Notes: a model not told the origin generated them from the letters alone. A DNA stretch of 64,000 nucleotides from Salinimicrobium sediminilitoris (GCF_020866905.1 NZ_JAIVCC010000017.1:109754-173753), one strand, 5' to 3'; positions 36,636-45,462 are shown, counted from the first letter of the stretch. Numbers and translations are program-made.

Positions 36636-37253
36636 TTATTTTTTCTTCTGAAAACTACATACCGTAAAATTCTGTGTTTTGCCCGAGGGGGTGGTGTGAT
36701 CTAAACTTCTTCCACTCAAAACACTAAATTCTTCTTCGAATATTTTTTGCATTTCTCCTACAGAGTATCTTTGCACCGGAAGTCCGCTACAGGTAGGCGG
36801 ACCTTTATCCGAAAATGTACTCAGGACCACGTAGCCTCCCGGTTTTATAGATTCAAACAAAGTTTTTAAGTAATTCTCCCGTTGTTCTTCGTTTGTAAGA
36901 AAATGGAAGGCGGCCCTGTCATGCCACAGGTCATATTTTTTATCAGGTTTGAAATTGGCTGCATCGGCCACGATCCAGGTGACCTGATCGGCTTTTTCAC
37001 ACATTCGCTCCTTTGCCCGTTCAATGGCATTTTTGGAGATATCTACCACCGTAACATCGGTATAATCCTTGGATACCAGGAACTCTGCTAAAAAACTGTC
37101 CCCTCCTCCAATATCTATAATGGCAGCATCCTTTTCCAGATTACAATCTTTAATGAGATTTAAAGAGATCTCGGGCATGGGCTCATACCAACTAACTTCT
37201 GTTGGCGCTTTTTCAGAATAAACCTTATCCCAGTGTTGCTGATTCTCGTTCAT
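36636..37253 (-). CDS. Class I SAM-dependent methyltransferase
   Basis: Using the ATG at 37251-37253 the protein is 205 residues, beginning MNENQQHWDKVYSEKAPTEVSWYEP. A longer in-frame start at 37343 would overlap the preceding gene by 86 bases and is rejected. Motif I is IIDIGGGDSFLAEFLV and motif IV DLWHDRAAFHFLTN. Proteins with the opening HWDKVYSEK(x)WYEP are common in sulfur or metalloid clusters. The gene lies between the MBL gene (4 bp gap) and the TehB-like gene. Confidence 0.87.
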   Translation of the reverse strand: MNENQQHWDKVYSEKAPTEVSWYEPMPEISLNLIKDCNLEKDAAIIDIGGGDSFLAEFLVSKDYTDVTVVDISKNAIERAKERMCEKADQVTWIVADAANFKPDKKYDLWHDRAAFHFLTNEEQRENYLKTLFESIKPGGYVVLSTFSDKGPPTCSGLPVQRYSVGEMQKIFEEEFSVLSGRSLDHTTPSGKTQNFTVCSFQKKK

Positions 37254-37257
37254 GTTG

Positions 37258-38298
37258 TTAATCTTTATTTTCAAAAAGCCACCATGGCTGCTGTTCATAT
37301 TCCGCAGTAAAATTAACCGGTTCTCCAATTCGTGGAGAGACATAATCTACTCCGGCTTTTTCGGCTGCTGCCACGAATCTTTGGATAGGTTCATTCCACG
37401 GGTGATATGAAAGTACAAATTTCCCCCAATGCACGGGAATGACCTTTTTTGCCTGTAAATCTGCAGCTGCCTGCCCAGTTTGCTCCGGGAACATGTGGAT
37501 TTGAGGCCAATATTTTCCAAACTGTCCGCACTCAAGTAAAGCGAGGTCAAAAGGACCGAATTCATCTCCTATTTTTTTAAAACTGTTATCATAACCAGAA
37601 TCTCCTCCCAAAAATAACCTGAACCGGGGCAGTTCCAGGACAAAGGAAGACCAGAGTGTTTGTCCTCTTTTAAATGCCCTGCCAGAAAAATGTCTGGATG
37701 GGGTGGCGGTGATCTTCACTTCTGAAGTGATTCTTACCTCTTCCCACCAGTCGAGTTCTGTGATTTTTTCTGAAGCTACATTCCACTTCTCAAGGTGTGC
37801 ACCCACGCCCAAAGAGGTGACAATTTTTGCCACTTTTGGATGTAATGTTCTTATGCTGTCATAATCCAGGTGGTCGTAATGGTCATGTGTTAGCACCAGC
37901 AGGTCAATTGCAGGAATATCTTCGGCATTATAATGATCTGCGCCCTTGAAAGCCTTTCCAAAGAAACGAAAAGGAGAGGCATTTCCACTAAAAACGGGAT
38001 CCACAAGTATCCTGAAGCCTCCCACTTGTAAAAAATATGAAGAGTGCCCAAACCATACAAGCAATGGCTCCGTGGAAGGAAGATTATTCAAGTCGACTTT
38101 TTGATTTGGTATCTCTACTGAAGGTCTTACTGATGAGGGTCGAAAAATCATCTTTTTAAGTATCCTGAACATGGAAACATCATTTGGATTAACCGAAGTT
38201 TTCTCCACATTTTGAAAGCTTCCGTCCCTGTAATTTGGTGAATTCTTAATTCGGTGCAAACGTTCCCCTGCAGGGTATTTTCCAAAAGTAGTGACCAT
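37258..38298 (-). CDS. MBL-fold metal-dependent hydrolase (UlaG/NAPE-PLD-like)
   Basis: The 346-residue protein contains LVLTHDHYDHLDYDS, the H-x-H-x-D-H metal motif, GDSGYD and HWGKFVLSYHPW, typical of UlaG or NAPE-PLD-like hydrolases with two zinc ions. The N-terminal 60 residues are less conserved. It has no rhodanese part, unlike the CstB-like gene. It is in an operon with the upstream methyltransferase-like membrane protein (5 bp gap). The substrate is not evident. Confidence 0.88.
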   Translation of the reverse strand: MVTTFGKYPAGERLHRIKNSPNYRDGSFQNVEKTSVNPNDVSMFRILKKMIFRPSSVRPSVEIPNQKVDLNNLPSTEPLLVWFGHSSYFLQVGGFRILVDPVFSGNASPFRFFGKAFKGADHYNAEDIPAIDLLVLTHDHYDHLDYDSIRTLHPKVAKIVTSLGVGAHLEKWNVASEKITELDWWEEVRITSEVKITATPSRHFSGRAFKRGQTLWSSFVLELPRFRLFLGGDSGYDNSFKKIGDEFGPFDLALLECGQFGKYWPQIHMFPEQTGQAAADLQAKKVIPVHWGKFVLSYHPWNEPIQRFVAAAEKAGVDYVSPRIGEPVNFTAEYEQQPWWLFENKD

Positions 38299-38303
38299 GA
38301 GTT

Positions 38304-38768
38304 TTAAATTCTACCTCTAAATTTAGGAAAAAATCTTCCCGTATTTCTTTTGTAGACGGGATATTCAGGAAAAGCTTCTTCCAGCCTTTCCTCTTCGTAT
38401 TTACTTTTAAGGTAAAAAAGAAGAAAAAGCAGGAGACTCATGGTCAACTTATAACCTGAACCAAGCCAGAAACCAAGACCAAAAGCCATAAAAAGAATTC
38501 CGGAATAAATGGGATGACGTGCAAAAGCAAAAACCCCTCCCGTAATAAGACTGGCTCCTTTTTTAGGACTTGGAAAAGGGGATAAATTGGTGTTGAGCTG
38601 AAGGAAAGCAATTGAAACAAGTAAGAACCCCAATCCCGCGGTTATGAGGGCAAGTCCATGGAGGTTATTTGATAATTCGAAGTGCCACGCCTCCACAGGA
38701 ATCATCCAGGCTAAGAAAAACAGGAATTGAAGTGCTACAAAAATCTTGTCCTTCTTTGGAACAGCCAT
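38304..38768 (-). CDS. Isoprenylcysteine methyltransferase-like membrane protein
   Basis: A start at ATG 38766-38768 gives 154 residues. A longer in-frame start at 38870 would overlap the TauE gene and is rejected. It has four or five membrane helices and the ICMT/PEMT signature FARHPIYSGILFMAFGLGFW, with a charged C-terminus. Bacterial relatives methylate lipids or small molecules, but the substrate is unknown here. It lies 46 bp after TauE/SafE and 5 bp before the MBL gene. Confidence 0.85.
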   Translation of the reverse strand: MAVPKKDKIFVALQFLFFLAWMIPVEAWHFELSNNLHGLALITAGLGFLLVSIAFLQLNTNLSPFPSPKKGASLITGGVFAFARHPIYSGILFMAFGLGFWLGSGYKLTMSLLLFLLFYLKSKYEEERLEEAFPEYPVYKRNTGRFFPKFRGRI

Positions 38769-38814
38769 TTTATTATCTTTTTCAGGAATTTCTTTACTGC
38801 AACCCCGGATTTTG

Positions 38815-39612
38815 TCAAAAGATCTCTTTCCAAATAATGTAAACTCCCATAAGGAGGACAAACCAACCAAAACCTTTCTTCAGCTTTTTTCCGTCAATAA
38901 AGCGGTTAAGCCATATTCCCAGAAAGATACCTGCCACCGAGATCGCTGTAAATATAAGGAGAAAGACCCAGTCAATTTCCAGATTCTGGACATCCCCAAT
39001 AAAACCAATTAGGGATTTCACGGCAATGATCACCAGGGAAGTCGCCACGGCTCGCTTCATTGGCAGTTTCGCCATTAGCACCAACGCCGGAATGATAAGG
39101 AACCCTCCACCGGCTCCCACTATTCCTGTTAGAACCCCTACTATAGCGCCTTCTAAAGTAATAAGTAAATAATTGAACCTCACCTTTCGTGGCTTAGCAT
39201 CCTTTTCTGAAGGTTCAAGGATCATGGATACCGAAGCCAGTATCATGATAAATGCAAAAAACAACATGATCCCAATATTTTTGGTAACAGTGAAATCGGC
39301 AATTGTAAAAATATTCTCGGGGATCGCCGGCACCAGGAATTTCCTGGTAAGATAGACAGCTATAAATGCCGGAATGGAAAAAACAATGGCGGTACGTATG
39401 TCCACCTGTTTTTTCTGAAAGTTCTTTATCGAGCCGAAAAGAGATGTGGTTCCTACTACGAAAAGAGAATAGGCTGTTGCGGTTACAGGATTAATAGAGA
39501 GCAGGTATACCAGTACAGGCACGGTTAAAATAGAACCTCCACCGCCTATGAGTCCCAGGACTACCCCAATTAGTAAAGCTCCCAGGTAACCAATAATTTG
39601 TATTATCTCCAT
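38815..39612 (-). CDS. TSUP-family sulfite/anion exporter (TauE/SafE)
   Basis: The 265-residue membrane protein has about eight helices and the TSUP repeats IGVVLGLIGGGGSILTVPVLVYLL and VGVLTGIVGAGGGFLIIPALVL, in two mirrored halves. TauE/SafE proteins export sulfite or sulfonates, which would suit the persulfide-oxidising enzyme at 27651. It is the first gene of an operon of five, and its promoter carries a Crp/Fnr-type operator. The regulator gene is directly upstream. Confidence 0.92.
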   Translation of the reverse strand: MEIIQIIGYLGALLIGVVLGLIGGGGSILTVPVLVYLLSINPVTATAYSLFVVGTTSLFGSIKNFQKKQVDIRTAIVFSIPAFIAVYLTRKFLVPAIPENIFTIADFTVTKNIGIMLFFAFIMILASVSMILEPSEKDAKPRKVRFNYLLITLEGAIVGVLTGIVGAGGGFLIIPALVLMAKLPMKRAVATSLVIIAVKSLIGFIGDVQNLEIDWVFLLIFTAISVAGIFLGIWLNRFIDGKKLKKGFGWFVLLMGVYIIWKEIF

Positions 39613-39629
39613 TCTTTAAAAGTTCTGTG

Positions 39630-39674
39630 CAAAAGTACCTTTTTTGAGCTGCAGGCTATGTAACAAAGATCACA
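39630..39674 (-). promoter_or_regulatory. Crp/Fnr-type operator and -7 of the TauE/SafE operon
   Basis: TGTAAC-AAAG-ATCACA (39659-39674) precedes, on the minus strand, a full -7 element TACTTTTG (39630-39637). The centre of the palindrome lies 29.5 bp from the first base of the -7, exactly as at 29073 and 30015. The regulator gene ends 3 bp away. Confidence 0.7.
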
Positions 39675-39676
39675 TA

Positions 39677-40312
39677 CTAAAGATCATGCACCATGATACT
39701 ATTACGCTGTAACCCGATTTTACCTTCTATCTCCAGCTTTTTTAAGAGTCTCGAAACCACTACACGAGAGGTATGAAGGTCGTAAGCGATCTCCTGGTGA
39801 GTTACCTGTATTTGTTCATTTTTGTTGATCTTGGCTTTATCCTGCAGGTACCGCATAAGGCGCTCATCCATATTATAAAATGCAATAGTATCAATTGTAT
39901 CAAGCATCTCGGTAAGCCTGGAGTGATAACTTTCAAAAACAAAGTTCCTCCAGCTTTTGAACCTGGAGGTCCACTCCTCCATTTTGTCAATAGGGATCAT
40001 TACCAGGTGTGTATCCTTTTCTGCAACCGCCCTTATCTCACTTTTTGTGTGACCCAGGCAACAGGCAAGTGTCATGGCACAGGTATCACCACGTTCCAGG
40101 AAGTACAGCAGTAATTCATCCCCATCTTTGTCTTCACGCAGGATCTTAATTGCTCCTTCCAGTAGCAAGGGCATGCTTTTTACATAATCTCCAATATCGA
40201 TGATGGTTTCCCCCGCCTTTACTTCTCTTAAAGTCCCAAACTTTGTAATTTCTATCAGTAATTCTTCTTCAAATATAAAATGATAGGCATCTCTGAGTTC
40301 TTTTTCAAGCAT
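39677..40312 (-). CDS. Crp/Fnr-family transcription regulator with cysteine motif
   Basis: The 211-residue protein has a cyclic-nucleotide-binding-like domain (1-120), a dimer helix and a C-terminal winged helix (QVTHQEIAYDLHTSRVVVSRLLKKLE, seen in parts). Three cysteines cluster at 78, 84 and 85 in DTCAMTLACCLGH; they may sense redox state, nitric oxide or persulfide, but this is inference. It is between TauE/SafE and TlpA. Three palindromes of one type near sulfur genes make it the likely controller of this region. Confidence 0.9.
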   Translation of the reverse strand: MLEKELRDAYHFIFEEELLIEITKFGTLREVKAGETIIDIGDYVKSMPLLLEGAIKILREDKDGDELLLYFLERGDTCAMTLACCLGHTKSEIRAVAEKDTHLVMIPIDKMEEWTSRFKSWRNFVFESYHSRLTEMLDTIDTIAFYNMDERLMRYLQDKAKINKNEQIQVTHQEIAYDLHTSRVVVSRLLKKLEIEGKIGLQRNSIMVHDL

Positions 40313-40533
40313 GGATAAAGGTTTTGTTCGGTAAATTTAGGTTATTTCTAAAGAATTTTGAAGTTTGATTGACGCTTCTCTTTAACTGGATTTCAAATGT
40401 GGTAAATCCGGGGTCTGACGGTTTAAAAAATCGCTTTTTTCATACCTTTTAATTTCTGCGGAAGATTTCTCACAGGCATTCCCGTCTTTTGCCAAAATCC
40501 TTATCTTTAACCCCTATATAAATCAACAGTATA

Positions 40534-41319
40534 TTGCGACTTTTTAAGACCATTTCTCGTGCTTTTTTCTTCGGAAGCATTTTCCTTCTAAGCTCCTGTC
40601 AGGAAAACGAAAAAATTACCGAAACCGATCTTCTCTTCTCTTCCATTCAGGGCGACCAGGCCAAATGGTGGAGATATCACAAGACCAATATCGACCTGGC
40701 TTCAGATTTTGTGCCCCTGGGAGAAGAAGGAGATACCATCTCCAAAAAGGCTTTTTTGGAGGCTATATTGACGGGCGAATTCATTGTCCTTGAAAAGAAA
40801 AACAAGAAAGAGAGCGAACTATATCAACTTTTCAGGATGCAGGAAGATGCAGATGATGATATAAGCTATACTATAATGGCCGACACCTATCCTGCGTATA
40901 AGCATTTTATCATGGAAGGAAAGGACTTTCCAGAGTTTGAATTTACGGACCTGGAAGGAAAAAAATTTTCAAAAAAATTAGCCGAAGGCAAAACCTTAGT
41001 CGTAAAAACGTGGTTCCTAAGATGTAAGCCATGTATTGAAGAAATGCCCATGCTCAATCAATTAGTAAGTGAATATGAAGACCGGGAAGACGTGGTTTTT
41101 CTTAGTCTTTCCCTTGACCCAAAAGAGGAGCTTGAAACATTTCTTTCAAAAAGAGAATTTAACTATCCGGTGATCCCAAACCAGAAAGCTTTTATTGAAG
41201 ACACCCTTGGTTTTTCTGTATATCCAACACATATAATAGTAGAACCTACGGGAAAGATCAGGAAAGTTGTGAATACGGCACCCGAAATGATCGCCGCTCT
41301 GGAAAGAAACCAGGAATAG
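40534..41319 (+). CDS. TlpA-like lipoprotein with CxxC redox site
   Basis: The 261-residue protein starts at a TTG (40534); no ATG lies between an in-frame stop at 40519 and residue 100, and the signal MRLFKTISRAFFFGSIFLLSSC fits a lipoprotein (lipobox LLSSC). The C-terminal half is a thioredoxin fold with WFLRCKPCIEEMP (CKPC). The N-terminal half is a less conserved domain. It is divergent from the Crp/Fnr gene and close to sulfur genes, but no palindrome is seen in its promoter. Confidence 0.83.
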   Translation: MRLFKTISRAFFFGSIFLLSSCQENEKITETDLLFSSIQGDQAKWWRYHKTNIDLASDFVPLGEEGDTISKKAFLEAILTGEFIVLEKKNKKESELYQLFRMQEDADDDISYTIMADTYPAYKHFIMEGKDFPEFEFTDLEGKKFSKKLAEGKTLVVKTWFLRCKPCIEEMPMLNQLVSEYEDREDVVFLSLSLDPKEELETFLSKREFNYPVIPNQKAFIEDTLGFSVYPTHIIVEPTGKIRKVVNTAPEMIAALERNQE

Positions 41320-41391
41320 TATCGATAGGAAAATCTACCGGCTTATCCAATGATCTTTTTTGCCAGTTGACTCTCAAATTAGATGAAAAAT

Positions 41392-41430
41392 TATCCCCTC
41401 CAAAAAGCTTTTTAGAGGGGATATTTTTTT
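41392..41430. terminator. Bidirectional terminator
   Basis: TATCCCCTC and GAGGGGATA flank an inner AAAAAGCTTTTT palindrome; a T run follows on the plus side. It lies between the convergent TlpA-like gene and the 599-residue gene. Confidence 0.9.
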
Positions 41431-43230
41431 TTAGTTATTACTTAGTCCGGTCCTTATTTCCAGTACCGCGTGTTCCATTTTGCTCAAGCCTTGTTCAAAA
41501 GCATCTTTTTTCTTTATAAGCTCCTTTTCCAACAAATCCCTGTAATGTGAAACCCCTTCCAATAGATTATTGCAGAAACCGGTCCAGCCTTTTATATCCC
41601 TTGGCCCGGGATTAAAAGTATTACGCACCTCCTCTTTTAGGTAATCCACATAAAGCTGCAGCTCCTTAATGAACATATGTGGGCGATCCTCATTTTGAGA
41701 GAATTCCTTTCGTCCATAAATATGATCTGTCATTTCCTGCAAACTGGCTACCTTATTGAAGTTTACAATATTTGGCCCGGGGCAGATGGTCACCGCATCG
41801 AGTTTTTCCACGATTGGCACCTTGTAATTAAGTCCGGCGGAGTTACTTAACCCAATGCACAAACATTCTTTGCTTAGCAGGTCATCTACCTGCAGTTGAT
41901 ATTCGTTTTCCGGTAGTCCTGCATTTTCAAGTTGCTCCAGTTTTAATTTCTGATATTTTCTTGAAGCAGTACAAATAGGTTCTTTAGTGAACTCGGTATT
42001 TGAGACAAGATATTTTTCGGTACATGGACTTCCCGGTTTTCCTTTGTCAATTCTTTGCTGTCTTTCCTTATCGGCAGTGGTTCCTTTAAGATAATTGAAT
42101 CTCACTCCCAGAGGTGAAGCTTTGCTCAGCACCACATCGTTCTCTTTACTTTTTGCGAGCAATTCAAGAGTGTTATCATCTACAGTTGTAGCTTCGGGAC
42201 AAAGCAGGAATGGAGTTCCCCAACCGGCGCCGTCAACATTATAATATCCGTAAAGCAATTTTTGCTCTGCGGCAGTCCCAATTCCACCCTGTACAGTAAT
42301 ATTCACGGGATGTGGCTCTTCAAAACCTTTTTCTCCTTTTGCTTTTATCGCAGGATTATAAAGGCTGAACAGCTCGTTTCTTAACTCATCTTTTTTATTT
42401 CTGAATTCTGCCAGGATCGGTCCCAGTAAATATCCCTGGGTGGCAAAGGCATGTCCGCCGCAGTTCAATCCAGATTCAATTCTGAATTCACTTACCCAAA
42501 TACCTTTTTTGGCCAGGTATTTCCCCTGTATCAATGCCGAACGGTAGTCGCTAACTTTGATGATCACTTTCTTCTTAAAAACTCCCCAGGCCTGGGCATC
42601 AAATGCCCTGAAATTCTCGAGGTAGTTAAATAACCTCGGATTCATTCCCGCAGAAAATATCACAGCAGAATTCTCAAGATTACTTTCAGCGTAAGCTTTC
42701 AACGCTCCCAGGGCATCAGATCCTTCAGGAAGGATTTCCCCCGATTTATCTTTGTTGTTCTTATCGACCTTGGTCATGATGTTCACTTCAATTCCGCCGG
42801 GACGAATATGCTTCCGAAGAAAAGTTTCCAATTCTGCCTTAGCTTCTCCATGCGCCTGCTGGAATTGATGATATTTTTCTTTGAGTCCGCTCTCCTCGGG
42901 CAACATTTCGAAGTACTTCACGATCTCAGACCCTTTTTCAAATGCCGAGTCCTTGAGTTTATCGAACTTAGTCTGCACGTTGCGGTTCACCAAATTAAGA
43001 TAGTCGGTAATGCGTCGCACGCGATAATTCTCCTCGTGTTTTTCAATAGGAACGTAAGTTTCCTTATTTTCCTGGTAGTAATGCTTCCTCATCATTTCAA
43101 TGAGATTGTCTTCAATAATAGACAGTGCCGAAGTGATCCCGTAGGAAGCAACTTTAATTGGCGTGTCTATTGTGAAGGCAATTCCCATTACCGGGATGTG
43201 AAACCGGTGCGGGGTTAGATCATATGTCAT
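41431..43230 (-). CDS. TIM-barrel-like conserved protein, 599 residues, function unknown
   Basis: No firm assignment. The central part resembles nitronate monooxygenase/PfaD-like FMN TIM barrels: ESGLNCGGHAFATQGYL near residue 250 with a Gly-rich CGGHAF, then ITVQGGIGTAAEQKLLYGYYNVDGAGWGTPFLL, which matches the phosphate-binding and GADG-x-GT blocks. The N-terminal 170 residues are helical, and the C-terminal third contains a cysteine-rich stretch (PCTEKYL, ICTASRK, KECLCIG) that could bind an iron-sulfur cluster. It is upstream of the SerB-SerA gene, in the same direction. Its promoter has a TGAT-type palindrome. Confidence 0.7.
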   Translation of the reverse strand: MTYDLTPHRFHIPVMGIAFTIDTPIKVASYGITSALSIIEDNLIEMMRKHYYQENKETYVPIEKHEENYRVRRITDYLNLVNRNVQTKFDKLKDSAFEKGSEIVKYFEMLPEESGLKEKYHQFQQAHGEAKAELETFLRKHIRPGGIEVNIMTKVDKNNKDKSGEILPEGSDALGALKAYAESNLENSAVIFSAGMNPRLFNYLENFRAFDAQAWGVFKKKVIIKVSDYRSALIQGKYLAKKGIWVSEFRIESGLNCGGHAFATQGYLLGPILAEFRNKKDELRNELFSLYNPAIKAKGEKGFEEPHPVNITVQGGIGTAAEQKLLYGYYNVDGAGWGTPFLLCPEATTVDDNTLELLAKSKENDVVLSKASPLGVRFNYLKGTTADKERQQRIDKGKPGSPCTEKYLVSNTEFTKEPICTASRKYQKLKLEQLENAGLPENEYQLQVDDLLSKECLCIGLSNSAGLNYKVPIVEKLDAVTICPGPNIVNFNKVASLQEMTDHIYGRKEFSQNEDRPHMFIKELQLYVDYLKEEVRNTFNPGPRDIKGWTGFCNNLLEGVSHYRDLLEKELIKKKDAFEQGLSKMEHAVLEIRTGLSNN

Positions 43231-43257
43231 AAATAAAGGTTTTTAAAGGCAAAACCT

Positions 43258-43302
43258 CAAAGATGAAGAACCTCCCGCAGCTTAAATATGATTTAGATCA
43301 GG
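43258..43302 (-). promoter_or_regulatory. FNR-type palindrome and -7-like element for the 599-residue gene
   Basis: TATGAT-TTAG-ATCAGG (43287-43302) has the TGAT-N4-ATCA core of FNR sites. On the minus strand CATCTTTG (43258-43265) is one mismatch from TAnnTTTG. Centre-to-element spacing is again 29.5 bp. The site was looked for after the spacing rule was known. Confidence 0.45.
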
Positions 43303-43539
43303 TTTGAGGTAGATATGAGATATGAGATATGAGATGTTAGATTTGAGTATTGAGTATTGAGTATTGAGAAATACGGATTTTAGTGCAGGGTCAAATCAAA
43401 CAACCCTCAACCTGCAATTTTGAACCTTAAACTTTGAACTTTAAACCCTTAGAGGGCAGTGGGTAGGAAGTTAGAGTTACGAAGTAAGATTTACGTTAAA
43501 TCAAATAACCTTAAACCTTAAACTTTGAACTTTAAACCT
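43303..43539. repeat. Low-complexity intergenic repeat cluster
   Basis: The gap has tandem ATATGAG units and three TATTGAG units (43347-43368 region), then two copies of an AAACTTTGAACTTTAAACC-like string with CTTAGAGGG. Related strings lie at 16852 (inverse heptamer) and 23526-23611. No gene is seen in this 309-bp gap beyond the promoter at its left side. Confidence 0.7.
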
Positions 43540-45432
43540 TTAATAGAGCACTCTGAATCTTATTGTTCCGTCAATTCCCTTCATCTCCTGGATAACTTCT
43601 TCATTGTAAGCTTTATCAATATCTGTGATCACGTAACCAATGGTCTCATTTGTCTTAAGATATTGCCCAACGATATTACAATCATGATCTGAAAGCACGT
43701 TATTGATATGGGCGATAATACCCGGCCTGTTGTGGTGAACATGGATAAGGCGATGCGCATTCTCGAGTATAGGCAGTTGCAGGTTTGGAAAGTTGACGCT
43801 GTTTGTGGTGCTTCCGGTATTGATGTATTCAATGATCTTCCCCGGAACAAAATTTCCGATATTTACTTGTGCCTCTTCTGTACTCCCACCAATATGCGGA
43901 GTTAAAATGACATTTTTGACACCTCTTAATTCAGATTCGAACTGCTCTTCATTGGTCTTTGGCTCCTTTGGGAACACATCTACTCCTGCACCACGTATCT
44001 TTCCGCTTTCAAGATATTTTCTCAGCGCTTTTAGATCCACCACATGTCCCCGGCTAAGGTTGATGAATACCGAACCTTCTTTCATGAGTTGCAGTTCATT
44101 CTCGCCAATAAGATTTTCATTCTCCTTGCGCCCGTCCACATGAAGGGTCACAATATCTGATACCTTGAGCAGTTCCTCCAAACTTTTGCACTTGGTCGCA
44201 TTTCCAAGAGCCAGCTTCTCCATAAGATCGTAATAGTACACGTCAAACCCAATAGCCTCGGCCACTACAGATAATTGGGAGCCAATATTCCCATAACCCA
44301 CAATCCCAAGTTTTTTTCCGCGGACTTCCCTGCTTCCGTTTGCCGACTTATTCCAGTTACCTTCATGCATTTCTGCAAGCCTGTCTGGCAAGCCGCGCAT
44401 AAGAAAGATGATCTCTCCAATAGCGAGTTCCACTACAGATCTCGTATTGCTGAAAGGGGCATTAAAGACTGCGATCCCCTTTTTAAGACATTCCTCCAGG
44501 TCAATTTGATTCGTACCAATGCAAAATGCTCCTACTGCAATGAGCCTGTTGGCATTCTCCAGCACCTTTTTCGTGACCTGGGTTTTAGAACGTATTCCCA
44601 GCACAGAAACATCTTTTATTTTCTCTGCCAGCTCATCCTCATCTAAAGCACCCGAAATTGTCGTGACGTTATAGCCCTCATTTTTCATGATCTTCACGGC
44701 ATCTTCATGCACATTTTCCAGGAGCAAAACTTTAATACGGTTCTTGGGATAGGAAATTGCTTTATTCATCTTGTGCAGATATAAGAATTCATCAAGGCTG
44801 GGAGTGATATGATCGGCTTTTTCGAGGACGTTGCCACGTTCCACATTTTCGGTAAATGCGTAAAATTTATTGGCAAGACCGGCAGCCTTTATCTCATAAT
44901 CTGTATACCCATCCCCTATCACATACACATCTCCCTGCAGGTCCAGTCTTTTCAACATTTCCACCTTGCCGTTGTTGGAAGAAAGAACATTTTCTGTGTC
45001 GAAATTATTCAGTTTACCATTTTCATCGGTGAGGAAGGTATTGGCAAAAACATTTTCTTCTCTAATCCCAAACTCCCTTACAATGGGTACAATGAACTCT
45101 TTAAAACCGTTGGAGATAATATAAATATTCTCGTGGTTTTCTTCAAAAAATTCCCTGTTTCGTATAAAACTTGTGGATACCTTACTTTTTAACCTGTCAA
45201 CCAGTTTTGGCAAATGTTGTTCTTCAGCATTGAGCAGGGCCAGGCGCTGTTCCAGGGATTCCCTGAAAGAAAGTTCTCCGGCCATTCCGCTATTAGTAAG
45301 ATCAGACAATCTTTGAAGCCGTTCATTTCTTTCCTCATGATTTTCCAAAGAAATCTCTCCTAAAATATCAAGAGCTTCGACCTGTGTGAAGGTACTGTCA
45401 AAATCGATCACAAAATGCCTGTTGTTGTTCAT
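43540..45432 (-). CDS. SerB-SerA fusion: phosphoserine phosphatase and 3-phosphoglycerate dehydrogenase
   Basis: The 630-residue protein joins two serine-pathway enzymes. Residues 1-215 are a HAD phosphatase: Asp10 and Asp12 in DFDSTF, SNG at 107, Lys156, and GDGYTD at 173-178. Residues 230-545 are a phosphoglycerate dehydrogenase with VGYGNIGS, NLSRGH (Arg), DVFPKEP (Glu) and TPHIGGS (His). A C-terminal ACT-like domain (555-630, HHNRPGIIAHINNVLSDH) suggests serine feedback. It joins steps 1 and 3; the SerC step is not in the window. Confidence 0.93.
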   Translation of the reverse strand: MNNNRHFVIDFDSTFTQVEALDILGEISLENHEERNERLQRLSDLTNSGMAGELSFRESLEQRLALLNAEEQHLPKLVDRLKSKVSTSFIRNREFFEENHENIYIISNGFKEFIVPIVREFGIREENVFANTFLTDENGKLNNFDTENVLSSNNGKVEMLKRLDLQGDVYVIGDGYTDYEIKAAGLANKFYAFTENVERGNVLEKADHITPSLDEFLYLHKMNKAISYPKNRIKVLLLENVHEDAVKIMKNEGYNVTTISGALDEDELAEKIKDVSVLGIRSKTQVTKKVLENANRLIAVGAFCIGTNQIDLEECLKKGIAVFNAPFSNTRSVVELAIGEIIFLMRGLPDRLAEMHEGNWNKSANGSREVRGKKLGIVGYGNIGSQLSVVAEAIGFDVYYYDLMEKLALGNATKCKSLEELLKVSDIVTLHVDGRKENENLIGENELQLMKEGSVFINLSRGHVVDLKALRKYLESGKIRGAGVDVFPKEPKTNEEQFESELRGVKNVILTPHIGGSTEEAQVNIGNFVPGKIIEYINTGSTTNSVNFPNLQLPILENAHRLIHVHHNRPGIIAHINNVLSDHDCNIVGQYLKTNETIGYVITDIDKAYNEEVIQEMKGIDGTIRFRVLY

Positions 45433-45454
45433 GCTGAAGTTGTTGAAATGAACC

Positions 45455-45462
45455 CAAAACTA
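45455..45462 (-). promoter_or_regulatory. -7 element TAGTTTTG for the SerB-SerA gene
   Basis: On the minus strand this reads TAGTTTTG, a full TAnnTTTG match, 22 bp upstream of the ATG. No Crp/Fnr palindrome lies at the spacing used by the other promoters. Confidence 0.55.
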
